Below are positions 1 to 13,000 of a DNA stretch of 64,000 bases, in pieces (the stretch's first letter is position 1; each line of letters starts with the position of its first letter). Both the position numbers and the translations under genes were made by a program. Under the pieces are notes generated by a model. The model saw nothing but the letters and a program-made list of their open reading frames with translations. It ran no database searches and was not told the origin of the DNA. The stretch comes from Undaria pinnatifida (taxonomy: Eukaryota > Sar > Phaeophyceae > Laminariales > Alariaceae), in contig JABAKD010000022.1 in the NCBI GenBank assembly GCA_012845835.1, forward strand, positions 12,841,218 to 12,905,217, written 5' to 3'.

Positions 1-506
1 TTGATTGGAAATATTATGCGCGGTAGCTTCACTTTGTTTGCTCGTGAGAACAACACGCGCATACACGCAAATACAAGTTGTCTATTGGAAATGTTATGCG
101 GGGCAGCTTCACTTTATTTGCTAGTGAGAACAACACGCGCATACACGCAAGTACAAGTTGTCTAATGAGTCCGTTACGACTGCCGAGATTATCAGCTGGC
201 TTGTTGCCCTTGTGAACACCTCCCCGTTCACGTATCGCACGTGAATAAAACGCGAACACAAAACAAAACGCCATGTCAACGAGAGATTGGGTCCATTTCA
301 CGAACTCATGAACATGTGCCTGAAGCACGTTGGACCTACCATAAGTTTTGAAGCATCGGCTAGCCCCGTTCACGTATCGCACGTGAATAAAACGCGAACA
401 CAAAACGAAACGCCATGTCAATGAGAGATTGGGTCCATTTCACGAACTCATGAACATGTGCCTGAAGCACGTTGGACCTACCATAAGTTTTGAAGCATCG
501 GCTAGC
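1..506. repeat. Two tandem duplications at the window edge
   Basis: Bases 1-81 and 82-165 are near-identical direct copies of about 82 bp. Bases about 225-365 and 366-506 are near-identical direct copies of about 141 bp. More degenerate relatives of the second unit follow around 640-740 and 830-905, recognisable by a GAGAGATTGGGTC-like core followed by GAACATG. No gene is recognised here. It lies downstream of the last VWA exon I can see and may be intron or 3' flank of that gene. Confidence 0.75.
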
Positions 507-1075
507 AAGCGAAAACGAGACGCGCGTCTTACAGTTAAGAGAAAGAGACGACCTCAATAACATGAGCTTACAACACGTTGTAGTATATAATCTTTTAAAG
601 CCTAAAGCAGTACTGGGGGTTGGGTCCGGGGTAAGCACAGCTTAGGCGCGTTAGAAAACAAAACGAAATTCCGTTTTGATGAGAGATAGAGTCGACCCCA
701 AGAACATGCGCTTACACTACATTGCAAATGTAAAGAAACAATTTTGACACGTCCTCTAGAGTAGAACCTTGAAGAAAATTCAAGAAGACGCACCCGTAAC
801 ACAGGGCAGGGGCATAGCATAGGCTCGCCGAAATACCGAAACTGAGATGCCATACAAATGGGAGATTGAGTCGACCTCCCGAACATGCTGCTACAACACA
901 TTGTACGTAATAAAAACGCAGTTGCAAAGCGTCGACTAGTCTCTGGGGCATTCAGTGGACCTCAAAACCATACATGTACGACACCCTGGGACCGTAACAT
1001 GAATTATGAACTACCTAAGCAGGAAAGCCTCCCTCACAAACCTCGCAAACAAGAACGACGAGAGCGCTCACTCAC

Positions 1076-4000
1076 CCAGCCCCACGGATGGTGCGCCACA
1101 TCTGTAGGAGGAATCCGAAAGCTCGACCGGTATTTTCAGCGGCATGGCTGGAAAGGCATACGGAGAATTGCCGTCGTCCGAGTAGGAAGATCTCGCGAGA
1201 GTCTCAACCGTACCACCAACGTTATCGCACGAGCACACATCGATGGAGTAGCTCATTATGTGCTTGGATCTGTCAAGGGCCGCGATGGACCACGTCATAG
1301 TATATCCTGTTTCGTTCGTAGAAGGGATTGGGGATTTTTTTAGGTGGTTAACTGAGTCAGAAGAAAACTAGGAATTCAAAACTGATCCGGTTCGGGTTTT
1401 TCTGATCCGAACAGAGCACGTATCGAGGTGCCAACGAAAACTCGGTGTATCATTGTCCTACGGTTGGGGGCCAGCTGCGAGCCGTTTGAGGCCCTCAACC
1501 CCGTGGTACACGGCTGCACGCGTTCCTGGGCCTCATTGGAAGACCATTTTGATGCACGTGACGCTAAATGGTTCGGAAAACAAAACAAAACAACCAGCGG
1601 CACGTTTCAGCAGTCCGTGTTGACGCAAACTTAACCCCTTTAGAACTCCAACCCATTTTGGGGACACTCAGCTTAAAATTGCTATGGGATGAATGTTCCA
1701 GTGTTCCCTGGGGGAAAGTTTTAACATCACCATCCCTTGCACGTTTTCGGGGAAAACCTGGTGCGAAGTAGGACGGAATATTATGGGGAGTCCGTACCAG
1801 CGCACTACTAGCCTTACCATCGACTTCGCATTTATCGCCCCTCCCGTTGCACAGCACGCTCGTCGGTGCCTCCCCGACACCCGCGGCAGTGACCACCTCG
1901 ATGAGAACGTGCGTCGCGCATGGCGCGATGACGCGGTTGACGATTTTCATTGAAAAATTGTCGTCCAACCCGGTGAAGTCGTCGAGGCTTAGAACGTAGA
2001 TGTTGTCGTCGTCTTTTCCCGTGTGTGGGCCACCGATATCCTGTGTTGTCGGGTCATTGTTTCGGCGGTCATGCACAGCAGGTTGGTACACAGAAACGAC
2101 GAAAAACATTTGAGGGGAGGGGATGCGTTCGCGATTTGCGTCAAAACAGTTGTGGATAGAAATGAGATCGCTGTTTGCGTCGGAAAAGCTGCGGTCCAAG
2201 CGGGTGAAGTCATCGAGGTTTAGAATGCAGACGTCGACGTTGTTTTCTTCTCTATGTCGACCGGGGGTACGGTTGGGTGGTGATTCGTTTGGCAGTGGCT
2301 TGGGATCACTCGCGAGAGTGACCCCCCCGCTCCTTTGCGATCTTAATCTTTCTTGCTCTTTTATATATGCGACCTGAATCTGCAACACAATGGTACGCTG
2401 CCTTGTGCCCAAAAAACGTGTGTCTTTTTGTCCGTGAGGTACAGAGTTACTCTTGCGATTGGTTCAAATCCGGTAGTGGAAAACGGGGTCTTTACATCCC
2501 CCCTACCGTATCCTCTCATTCTGACCCCGATCCCCGATACAGACATCCCTAACTATATATAACAATCCACAACGTTTGGCCGTTGCTTCGTACGCGTAAG
2601 TCGTTTCTGCGTGTACGGCCAAGTCTGTCATGATCTATGTGAACTCCCGGTTTCCTGCGTGTTCGGGTGGTGTGAAGTAACTAAGAAACAAAACAAGTAG
2701 TAAGCAAGAACAGCAAAAAAAACGAGATATTGGCACACCATTGCGCTTTCGCCGTGGTGTACAGAAGCCAGATGCAAAGAAATCTCTTGGTACATATGAA
2801 GGAAAGGGGATGAGTGTTTCCAATGATTCGACCACAAGCACCCTGCCCTGTCTTGCATACCATTACGCTTTCGCCGTGGTGTACAAAAGCCAGATGCAAA
2901 GAAATCTCTTGGTACATATGAAGGAAAGGGGATGAGTGTTTCCAATGATTCGACCACAAGCACCCTGCCCTGTCTTCATGGATGTGTCACAATCCACGAA
3001 GCGAACAAATTATGAACCACGAAGTGAACAAGTGCTCATTCGTCGTTAACATTTCGAATTGCATTGTAGCTATCGCTTTTTCTGGGTGGTGGGAAAGATA
3101 CATGTTTCCCCTCCGCCAGATACACACCTATCGCCGCCTCCTGCCAACTCCTACGTACCTCATCCACACAGCTACCGTATCTCCCCCCCTGATACCTGCT
3201 GGGTTCCTAACTATTGACGCCTACAGTCGTCTCGGATGACCGAGCTCCAAGTTGTACCCTACCGTTCGACTCCTCCGGTCAAAGTCAATTAAAAAAGGGC
3301 CGGCAAACCTGTCCTTGTAGACGCGCGAGATGGGCTACTGTTGGGTGTTTGTTGATAAAATCCACACGCTCTACCGATACATCACAACACCGGTTTATCC
3401 CCTATAGCCCTATAACTAGTCAAACGGAATGCCTACGAACGAGCGGCACGGCACCGTTCCTCCGTTACGTTTATGCGTGCCTTTTGCAGTAAAAAACACA
3501 ACGCATTCTCGTTTGGTTGACCAACAAAGCGACTATCTTATTTTTTTGGAGTATATGTCAACGTCCTCACTCAGGAAAAACACCTGATTTGCTTGCACTC
3601 AGCTTGCTGACATAAAGTTGGAATTTTCCCCGCAAAGACCGGTCGCCCTCGTCCTCATATTTGAACCAGATCCCCCAAAGCAACGTGCCAAAATCTTTAT
3701 AACGATAGTCCATGTTTGGTCTGATATTGCATTGGCGGAAACAGTCACTAGGACTGGTTGCCCTCGCTTCTATGTATGGCCCAGATCCCCCGACAGAGAC
3801 ATATATCTACCAAGACAACTTTGTTTTGTTTTCGTTGCCGCACTTGCGGAGGCCTCAACTGCGTTCGCAGTCCAAACTATCGTCTACAGTTGTCGAGAGA
3901 GCGATAACGGAGATTATCCTGCTTCAAATTGTAGCGCAGCGAGCGATTCGCAATGGTTACGGCATGTTCTAGCCCAACTTACCAGTATTATTCATGGCAC

Positions 4001-7000
4001 CGGCACTAATGGGACCAGGGTAAATATAGACAATTTCTATAGACAGATCAAGTAACCGGCACCATAGAAAACAGTGGCACTATTCAACCGGCACGGGAGC
4101 CCTCCACTATATTTCTAATAGCCCGGACGGTAGCAGGACGATAAAATATTCCATGGCGGCGTGAAAAGATAATTATTGAACGAGTTTTAATCTATTTTTT
4201 CACACTTCTACTGACAAGCCGTGGTCACAGGTGTCGTCCTTTCTCCCCCCCGGTTCTTGCCTTCAATTTTCGTCGCGAATAGGGTTCAGCAATCCCACTG
4301 ATCGTCGATTTTTCATGGAGTGTTGCTAACTCACGCTCTCGCGCTTTCCGCAAGTCAATTTGTGCACAAAAAAAGTCCTCACGGCTTTATACGAGAATGC
4401 ACTCGGGGGGACTCGAACTCACGAAACTGACCTATACCAGGCTCAAGGATAACCTGATACGCCACCGGGTACGACCTATTTTGCAAAATTCCAAGTGAAA
4501 TCGCGCAGTTAAACACCACAGAGCGATAGGGTAACCCCCACTTGCGCGAGCGACCCAGAACCGCCGCAATGAACCGCCCTGAAATTCCCTCCTTAACCCC
4601 TTTAGAACCCTAAAATCCCTCTCCATACTAGCATCAAGTTTCGTTGTCCCCAAAAACGGTTTCCAGGTGTAAAGGCGTTAACGCAGCCTTCAGTAACTGC
4701 CGAAAATAGTCGTACTTCAGCCCCTTAACTACCACCGATTTTCCACTAGTCAGAAAAACTTTCTTTGAAAACAATGGACCCATCGGAAATCTTCAGGTAC
4801 GAAATACCTTTATGCAGCACCGAAAAAAAAAACTGTGGAGAAGCTCACCTGTTGTTGAGAGGGATCCACCGATTTCCCGATACCCACCGCGTAAACGTCT
4901 ATCCCGTAGCCGCGCGCTGCGTTAGCTGCATCAAACGCGGAGTAGTGTCCCCGGTTGCTATTGCCGGCCGTCACCACGAACATGATCTTCGCCGTCCGCC
5001 GATTCATGCGGAACATAGTTCCATTGTATGCCAAAGATTTTTTGGGGGGTTCACTTAGTTCAATTTTCAAGTTCACTTAGTTAAATTTGGGGATTCACAT
5101 ACCGGTTCTGGCTCAAATTAATTTGGGCCTTCACTTCGTTCAAGTTTGAAGGTTCATCCCAGTTCAAATTAGACGTTTGTGTAGTTCATTCTGGAGTTCG
5201 TTTGGTTCATATCACGGAGCAATGTTCCCGGCTACCATTTCCGTCTGTTACCACCACCATAGTCTTCGTTGTTCGCTGATTCATGCCAAAGATAGTTTAA
5301 TTAACGCCAAAGATAGTTCAAGAGTTAACTTAGTCCAACTTAGAAGTTCACTGACTGTGGTGCAACTGGAGGTTCAGTTAGTTCCATTTGGAGGTTCACT
5401 TATTTCGTAGAAAATGAGTCGGATGTAAACGCCTTCGGCTATCATTGCCGTCCGCCCTCACGAGCATAATCTTCCACGTCCGACGATTCATGCCGAAGAC
5501 AATTCGGACGTTCCTTTGGTTCTATTTGGAGGTTCAGTTATTGAAATAGTTTAGTTTGGAAGTCCCTCGTGTAAATAGTTTATTTTTCAGGCTAGCCTAG
5601 TTCAATTTGAATGTCCAGCTGTCTTCGGCATGAAGGAGCGAACAGCAGCGATCATTCCAGCTGGTACACAAAAATAGTAGTTTGTCTCGTGCTGTGTTTT
5701 TGAGCTAAGCAAGCACCCAAACCGTCTTCGGCAAAATATAACAAGGAAACCCCGAGCTTTTAAGGCATATAACCGAATTTGGAGGCTCACTCACTTCAAT
5801 TTGAAGATTCCACGGTGCTCACCAGTTTGCGTTTTCGTAGTTTTTCAGAGTCGGTTTTCGGACGAGGTTCAATGGTAGATCTCCTGGCGGAAAAGGTCTC
5901 AGAAAAACTAGGCGCACCCTTTCCCTACCATGCGTCTACAAACGTCAAATTTTGCCGCGATTTTAGCGTGTGATCTTTGTTTTTTCCACGCATCACCAGC
6001 TTCGTGGTGAAACCGAGAAATGCGACAACCGAAGTAAAGAAAGCGGTGGCGATGGGAGGGTATTCAACCCACCTGTCTGTTGGGAGTGGAACCTCTTCTC
6101 CTTCCGTCTTCTTTTTCGAGTCTAGCCTTCTCGGCTGTAAACTTGATGGCATCTCCCAGGCACCTTCCCCCGTATGCTGGCCACTGAGGGTCACTTTCGG
6201 TTCCTTTGTGACTGTACCGCCAGCGTGGCCAACAATCACCGATGTTCACGTGAGGCCGTGGGGGCGGGGAAGGGTGAACTCGACGCGTGCTACGGTAGAG
6301 GTATACCTTTTTTTGGCGAAAATGGTTTCTGAATGACGGGATCCTTAACCCAAAATCGTCGGAAATAGGCCATTTATTTTGCATGAGTTTCATGGTGTAC
6401 CTAGGCCATGGGATTCTTCATCCGGTAACGGTTTTAAATTTTCTCCAAATCAGCATTTGTGGGTTAAGAAAGGTCTTAAGAAATGCCTCAAGGTCTGAAA
6501 TTGATAATCCTCAGGGGAAAAGTGGTGCACCTCTGTCGTAGCACGCGTTACACAGTCATTCGTTCATTCATTCATTCGTTGCTTGCCTTAGTCATTCGAC
6601 ATCTGGTTACACATCCCGTTCGAGGCAGAGCACCGTTTTCACTCCTCATAGAGAAAACACCAACATTTGGGTGTTCACTTTGTTTTTAGGGTTCACGGCA
6701 TAAAACGTTTTGCACTCACACTCGGCGGGGTGGGGCATTTCGGGAGTTTTTTTTGGGGTCTCATGAATATGGTGCGGGGTAATCAACGACGAGAATGGCG
6801 AGATATGCAGACGCATGCTGCGATAGGCGAAGCACCTAATTTTTACGATGCTCCTCAGTCGAGGATCTTTCTACCTCACCCAGGCACCGATGTTGGCACC
6901 AATGAAAAAGTGCAACCCGAAAAGTATCCCATGACCGAGGTATGTAACAAAAGCTATTTCTAAGCAAAGCCGGTGTTCGAGCGATACTTGATACGAAGTA

Positions 7001-10000
7001 GTGTGATCATTGGCTGAGGAGCACCGTCGGCCAGGAGTAATTTGGCGCAGAAGTGCCATCCCTATTGTTGCACGCGTCTGTAACCTTCACGGCCCGGTCG
7101 TGTTCTTTTGGAGAGCTCCTGGAGGCTATAATACGGTACCAACTCACCTTGTGGGTTCGTAATCCTCGGACCCCGCCGCCTCCAGCGCGTCCGATAGCGT
7201 AGCCGCGATGTGGTACGAGTTAGGTTCCGCGTACTTTGACCTGGGAGGTTTGACGATGTAGTCGTGATGTGACATGGGCTTTTTTTATGGCGTACTTAGA
7301 CCTAAGATGTTTGTCAGTGTACCCATGAAATGGTACGAGTTATTAACAGTTGTTTCGTAGGCCTGAGGGGTTCGCTAAGTATATGTCGGCACCAGTGTCA
7401 GACATCGCAACGGTACAGCAGGACATATTTCAAGCAACAGCTCACAATGGAAAAATGTACCGCGAGACAGTTGCACACAAAGTAAAATGTACCCCGGGAC
7501 ATACTTCAAGCAGTAGCACACATTGAAAAACGTACTTGAATAAATAGCATGTAAAATAGATCATGTACCGTGGAACATATACTCCAAATAGTATTAAGCA
7601 AGTGAGACAATCATTGTGCCTTTCCCGCCCGGTAGTACAAGTATGTCTCAAGACAGTCCACCACCACAACACGAGCATCGGCCGCACCCATGGAACCGAC
7701 GCATTTCACGTTAAAACTAGCATATTGCTGTATTTTAGTTTTAAACATACGCCACGTCATTTTATTTTCTTCTAAAATTGCCATCCGTGACACGCCATAA
7801 ACTGCCGTCGTTAGACACATACTGGTATGTGGTATTATTAGTATGCGATTCAACTTTGGATATTTCAAAAGGGGTACATACGTTACGATCTACCAGGTAC
7901 ATAATAACAGATAGCATGAAAGATGCCTTGCAATACGGTTACCATGAATGACACACAACCTGTGAATTTTACAATAGATAGTATAAACGATTCCCTGCAA
8001 TTTTGGACGTTTCGGAGTGGATACAGGAAGTGTTTGGCCTAAGTAATCGAGTGTGCTTCAGCCGTGAGGGCTATTCACTACGGGAGGTGCGACCTAGGCT
8101 GCACTAAGGAGGATGTTATGAACCCTTTTTCACTTCGAGCATGGTAGAAAAAGCTCGATCTCGGCGTACTCTGCAACATCATCAAGCACAACTTGCAAGG
8201 CAACATTGCAGCCACTCGTGAAAGTTTCTCTCGGCCGCTGAAACCAAAAAAAGCTGTAAAGTGCTCGATGTATGTTACGCTACCCGAACCCATCGAGGTT
8301 TTTCTGGGGCGTCTCACTTGAGGAGCTCCATGCTATAAATAGTATAACACCTCACCCATACACAGCACTTGACAAAACTGAGGGTGCCACCCGATGAACA
8401 GAGTCATCATGGCCTAGGTATGCAGCGAATGAATAACATTGCCAAACGAGAATAACATTCGCACGATTTCGGGTTACGGAGCTCCGTCGTTCAGAAACTA
8501 TTTTGACCTAGAAGAGCTATCCTTTTTCGTAGCACGCCTTTCTCCCGTTACCGTTCACTTTTAGCCCCATATCCGCCAGAGATCATGCTCCGTCGCAGTG
8601 TTCGTAGACGCAGGAATGCTCGGTCACCAAATCACGAGCATGCATGAAAAGCCAGTCGAGACGTTCTTGCAGCCTACCGATACACGATTTCTAGAAAACT
8701 TTCAACAATCTGATCCTGACCTGTGGTTTACTGCTTAAGAACTACCAGGTATTCCACCGTAACCCTTTGACCACAGCGAAAAGCATCCTTCACTAGTTCC
8801 AAGTAGTTTGTGCGCACATTTCTGATGCAGTTCTATTGGACCAAATTTCAAGATTTTGTATCCCCGAAATCGCTTATCTGGTATGATGTTTTCAACGGTT
8901 AAGCTGAAACACAGAACATCTCCCATCAGGGCACAGGATGTTGTAACAGGACGGCCAATTTCAATTCCCTTGAGCTTTTATCATAATCAGAATCAGGTTT
9001 GCCAGCCAAAATATTATTGTCTTATAAACGTTCCCATTAGCCTTGTCTGTCGCAGCTTCTTTCGGTTTCCTGCTGCAAGAACAATCCTTCTCTGTTCTTA
9101 AGCAGTTGTGTATTCCAAAACGTGGTGCAGTTACAAAGGGATTAAACTTGTTTGTCGCAGAAAAAATGTATCCCACATTAATTATCAAGTGGTTTCTTCC
9201 TCACAAATCGGATGCAACTCTTAAGAATTCGGTTGGTCATGGCGGAAACAGAACATCTCGATTTTTGCACAGGATGCCACAACAGGACGGTCAGTTTCAA
9301 TCGGCTTGAGCTTGCACTCGGATCAGGTTTGGCAGTCAAAACGAAATCGGCCGACAAAATTCCAAAATTCTTAACTGTCTTGAAGCGAATCTTCTGTTTA
9401 TTACTGCAAAAAAACTGTTCATATAGTTTCAAACCAAAAAGTGGGCGCAGTTCTAAAGTGCGTTTTGTGCTAATAGCTTTGATCCAGCTCCAAAGGGTTT
9501 GATTGGCCAAGGCGGAATAAACAGCACATCTCGATTACGGCACAGGATCTGCTAGCAGGACGGTCAGGTTCAATCGGCCTGAGCTTGCACTCTAGGATAA
9601 GATTTTCTAGTCAAGACGACATTCTTGGCTCATAAGAGTTTCCAAAACTCTTACGAGAAACTGTCTGAAGCTAATAGTTGGCTTGATACCGCAAAAAAAC
9701 TTATTTAGCCTCAATTAGTTTTGTCATCAACGCATGCGTACAGTTCTAAAGGCGGTAAACTCTTATACCACGTTCAAAAGGTATGTCAACTTCATTTTCA
9801 ACTGTTTTTGTCTTCGCAGCTTGGTAGCAAATCCAATGGGATTGATGGATCAAGGCGAAAAAGGAAATTTCGACTCGTACAGCGCAGGATGTGAAAAAGA
9901 ACGGCCAGTTAAATCAGCTTGAGACGACGACGGGATACAATCCGCCAGTCAAGACCTTGTCGGCTTACAAAATCTACCCAGACTCTGAACTCTCTGACTC

Positions 10001-13000
10001 TGATCTTCGGGGTATCATTCAATCCAGAAAAGGTAACACATCGCTTTCACAAGGACGTGAAGAACGCAAGTTTCAACCAGTTTGAGCGATTTTAACTTTT
10101 CAAATGACTCATATTTGTCATTTTTGGCCTAATTAGCAAGCTTTTAGAATTTGGACTTGCCACAACAGCCATAAACTTGCAGAGGTTTCTCTTGGACATT
10201 CCCCTACTAAAGTCTTTCGTTGGAAAAGTTTCTGTTTTTTTATTGGACATGTACTTTGAATGTTTACTACAGTAGTTCGACACTTCAAATTGTTTTGACC
10301 AAAATTGGCATTTTTTGCTTCCGTTTGCAAGTTGCCGTTAGCAACGGTAATGTGAAGGGTGCCGAGTTTCAACCGGCTTGAACTCACGTCGGGATCAAGT
10401 AGTCTTTTGAATCCCTTCCCAACTTCTGGTCGAAGCACGGGAGACCCTTGTTCTCCTTTTCACACTCCTTCCTCGAGGTGAACGCCTTCATATTTGTTGG
10501 GCTCCAGCTGAACTCCGTTATCCCGACCCTCCCTCCGTTCCTAAACAGGGAAGCCTTTCCAACCCAAGCACCAGTAAAGCAACACACATGATGACAACAC
10601 GTCAGCGGAGGTATAGTGAACTCAAACTTCATATTTACCCATCCACCGAAGGATACATGACGGTGTACAAGGAAATAATGTAAACGCGGATAAGATTATC
10701 CGCCGAAAGCACGACCTAGAGGAACTGACAGCGTTGTGGGTGATAGTTTTTAGGGTTCAGTTGCTGAAATTCATCACACAATGATACCTCATTAAGGTTT
10801 TCGTTGCTCTAATTTATCACACACGCAGTGGCTTGTACGCCTTTCCACGGTAGAGTAAAATACGGAAGGGTACACAAAAACACATATATGCACACCGCAG
10901 GTGTGCACAGGAGGAGCTAGCGCAAACAAACGTGGTCGTATTCTTGGCGGAGCTAGCTGAGAAAAGTCCTGGTGCGAAAACGCAATACTGCACAACAATC
11001 CCTTTATTGATAGTAGCTTGTGAAAAACAAAACTCACCGATTGGTCTAGGTCTTGAATGAAGTCCTTGACAAAGACGATCATGTTGTCATAGTTCCGCTT
11101 TCCGACGGACTCCGACTCATCGACGACGATGAAAACATCCACAACCTATATATGACAACACGCGCAGATGTGGTGAAAAACTTAAATAGACTAAGCATCA
11201 ACAGCGAAACGTCCTGAAAAGTCCGAAACGAAACCGACGTGAGCATTCGATAAAACGGCTATTAATAACTCGATTGAGATAATGAACTATCACGTGGTTG
11301 TAGATGTCTCTCCCGACGGACTCGTACTCATCAAGGACGACGAAAACATCCAGAACATGGATCTATCTCAGCATGCGCCAGTGTCACGGGAAAAAACAAA
11401 ATACTAAAACGTTGCGTTGAAAAATCCGAAGCAAAACCGACATGTGCGTATTCTAGACTACGGCGAACAATGGTTGAAGGTAATATAAAGACGACCACGT
11501 CGTGGTAGTTGTGTTTTCCCGGCGGGCTCTGATTTATGAAGGACAATGAAAACATCCAAAACCTGGCACAGTGCGTGCCGATACTGTAATCATCATATAA
11601 GTGTTCCCCTCTGAAGTCCCGAAGGGGTTACATCGGAAATGGTGTAGCACGCGAGAAAATACGCCAGGCACGCGCCTATTCACGAATATGTGAAGCACAA
11701 ACAAATCCGATCATAGGCCAAGACGTCAGTTGATGGTCTGGTTTTGGCCACTCATGGCCTTTGTTGACAAAAGACACTAGTTTTGGAGTGATCGCTTTTT
11801 TACGGCGGGCTATGATTTATGAAGGGCAATGAAAACATCCAAAACCTGGCACAGTGCGTGCCGATACTGTAATTATCATATAAGTGTTCCCCTCTGAAGT
11901 CCCGAAGGGGTTACATCGGAAATGATGTAGCACGCAAGAAAATACGCCAGGCACGCGTTTATTCACGAAAATATATGTGAAGCACAAACAAATCCGATCA
12001 TAGGCCAAGACGTCAGGTGACGGTCTGTTTTTGGCCACTCATCATGGCCGCTGTTGACAACATATACTAGTTTTAGAGTGATTTTTGTTTTTGACGGCGG
12101 TCCGTCGAAGACCAACAGTGCCATTAAGCGACATACAAGGTATTCGCTAAGACGAGGCCTACCTCCGCCGTGTTATCTTGGGGTGGTGCCGCGGAAGCCT
12201 CCCACGTAACCGTAACCTCACATCCATCACGTTTGTCGCGGTCAGACATGTCCACCTGGAAGGAAAAATGTGAATGGACGGGGGCGGTGCACACCAGTCG
12301 AGACAGAGATTTAACGGGGGCTTTCGATATTTGATGGGGGCGTTCAACATTGAATGGGGATACCGTAGCCTAGATCTAATAGGGGTATTCAAAACGCGCA
12401 CTCGCTACGCTGTCCGGGACAGGTGATACCTCGCGGTGGAAAGCTTTGGGCGCCTCAGGAAAGAATGCTAAGATTCGATCGATCAGGTAGCGGCTAGCAT
12501 AGTAGGAGGGAGGGACGGATCGTCCCTTTCGCTAAAAGCCTTCTTCGAGGAACGCCTCTTCCAGACAATCTCCATGATCACTCAGGTCGCCATTTTGGGT
12601 GGAGTGAATAGTACCGGCTAGGTCGGGATGGTCAGGTCGCGAGGGAAAGGGAGGAAGAAGTCGGAAGACTGCGGCCAAAAGACCTGGGAATGGAATGTTG
12701 ATGAGGATTAGGATAGACTATATCGGTAGAATGTAAAGTGAAAAAAAGTAGGCAAAGGAAGTGGGGAGATGGTTGGCAGACGGTCATACCTGGTAGGAGA
12801 GATAGTACTGCTGTGGAAGGATAGTCGATTTATCTCGGAACGGCATTTACGCTATATTGTCGGAGGGTAACAACAAAATTGAATGGATTAAATGGGGGTA
12901 AAAGAGAAATATCATTAGGAATCGGGGACCGAAAAGAATAATATGCTGTTTATTGTTCTAGAGATAATTCGGCGTCATGGTTCATATTTTCTGGCGGAAT

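Noticed and set aside
4396-4476. Possible functional tRNA gene
   Set aside because: B box and A box are present, but the acceptor stem is incomplete and the same body follows in a second copy, which fits a SINE.
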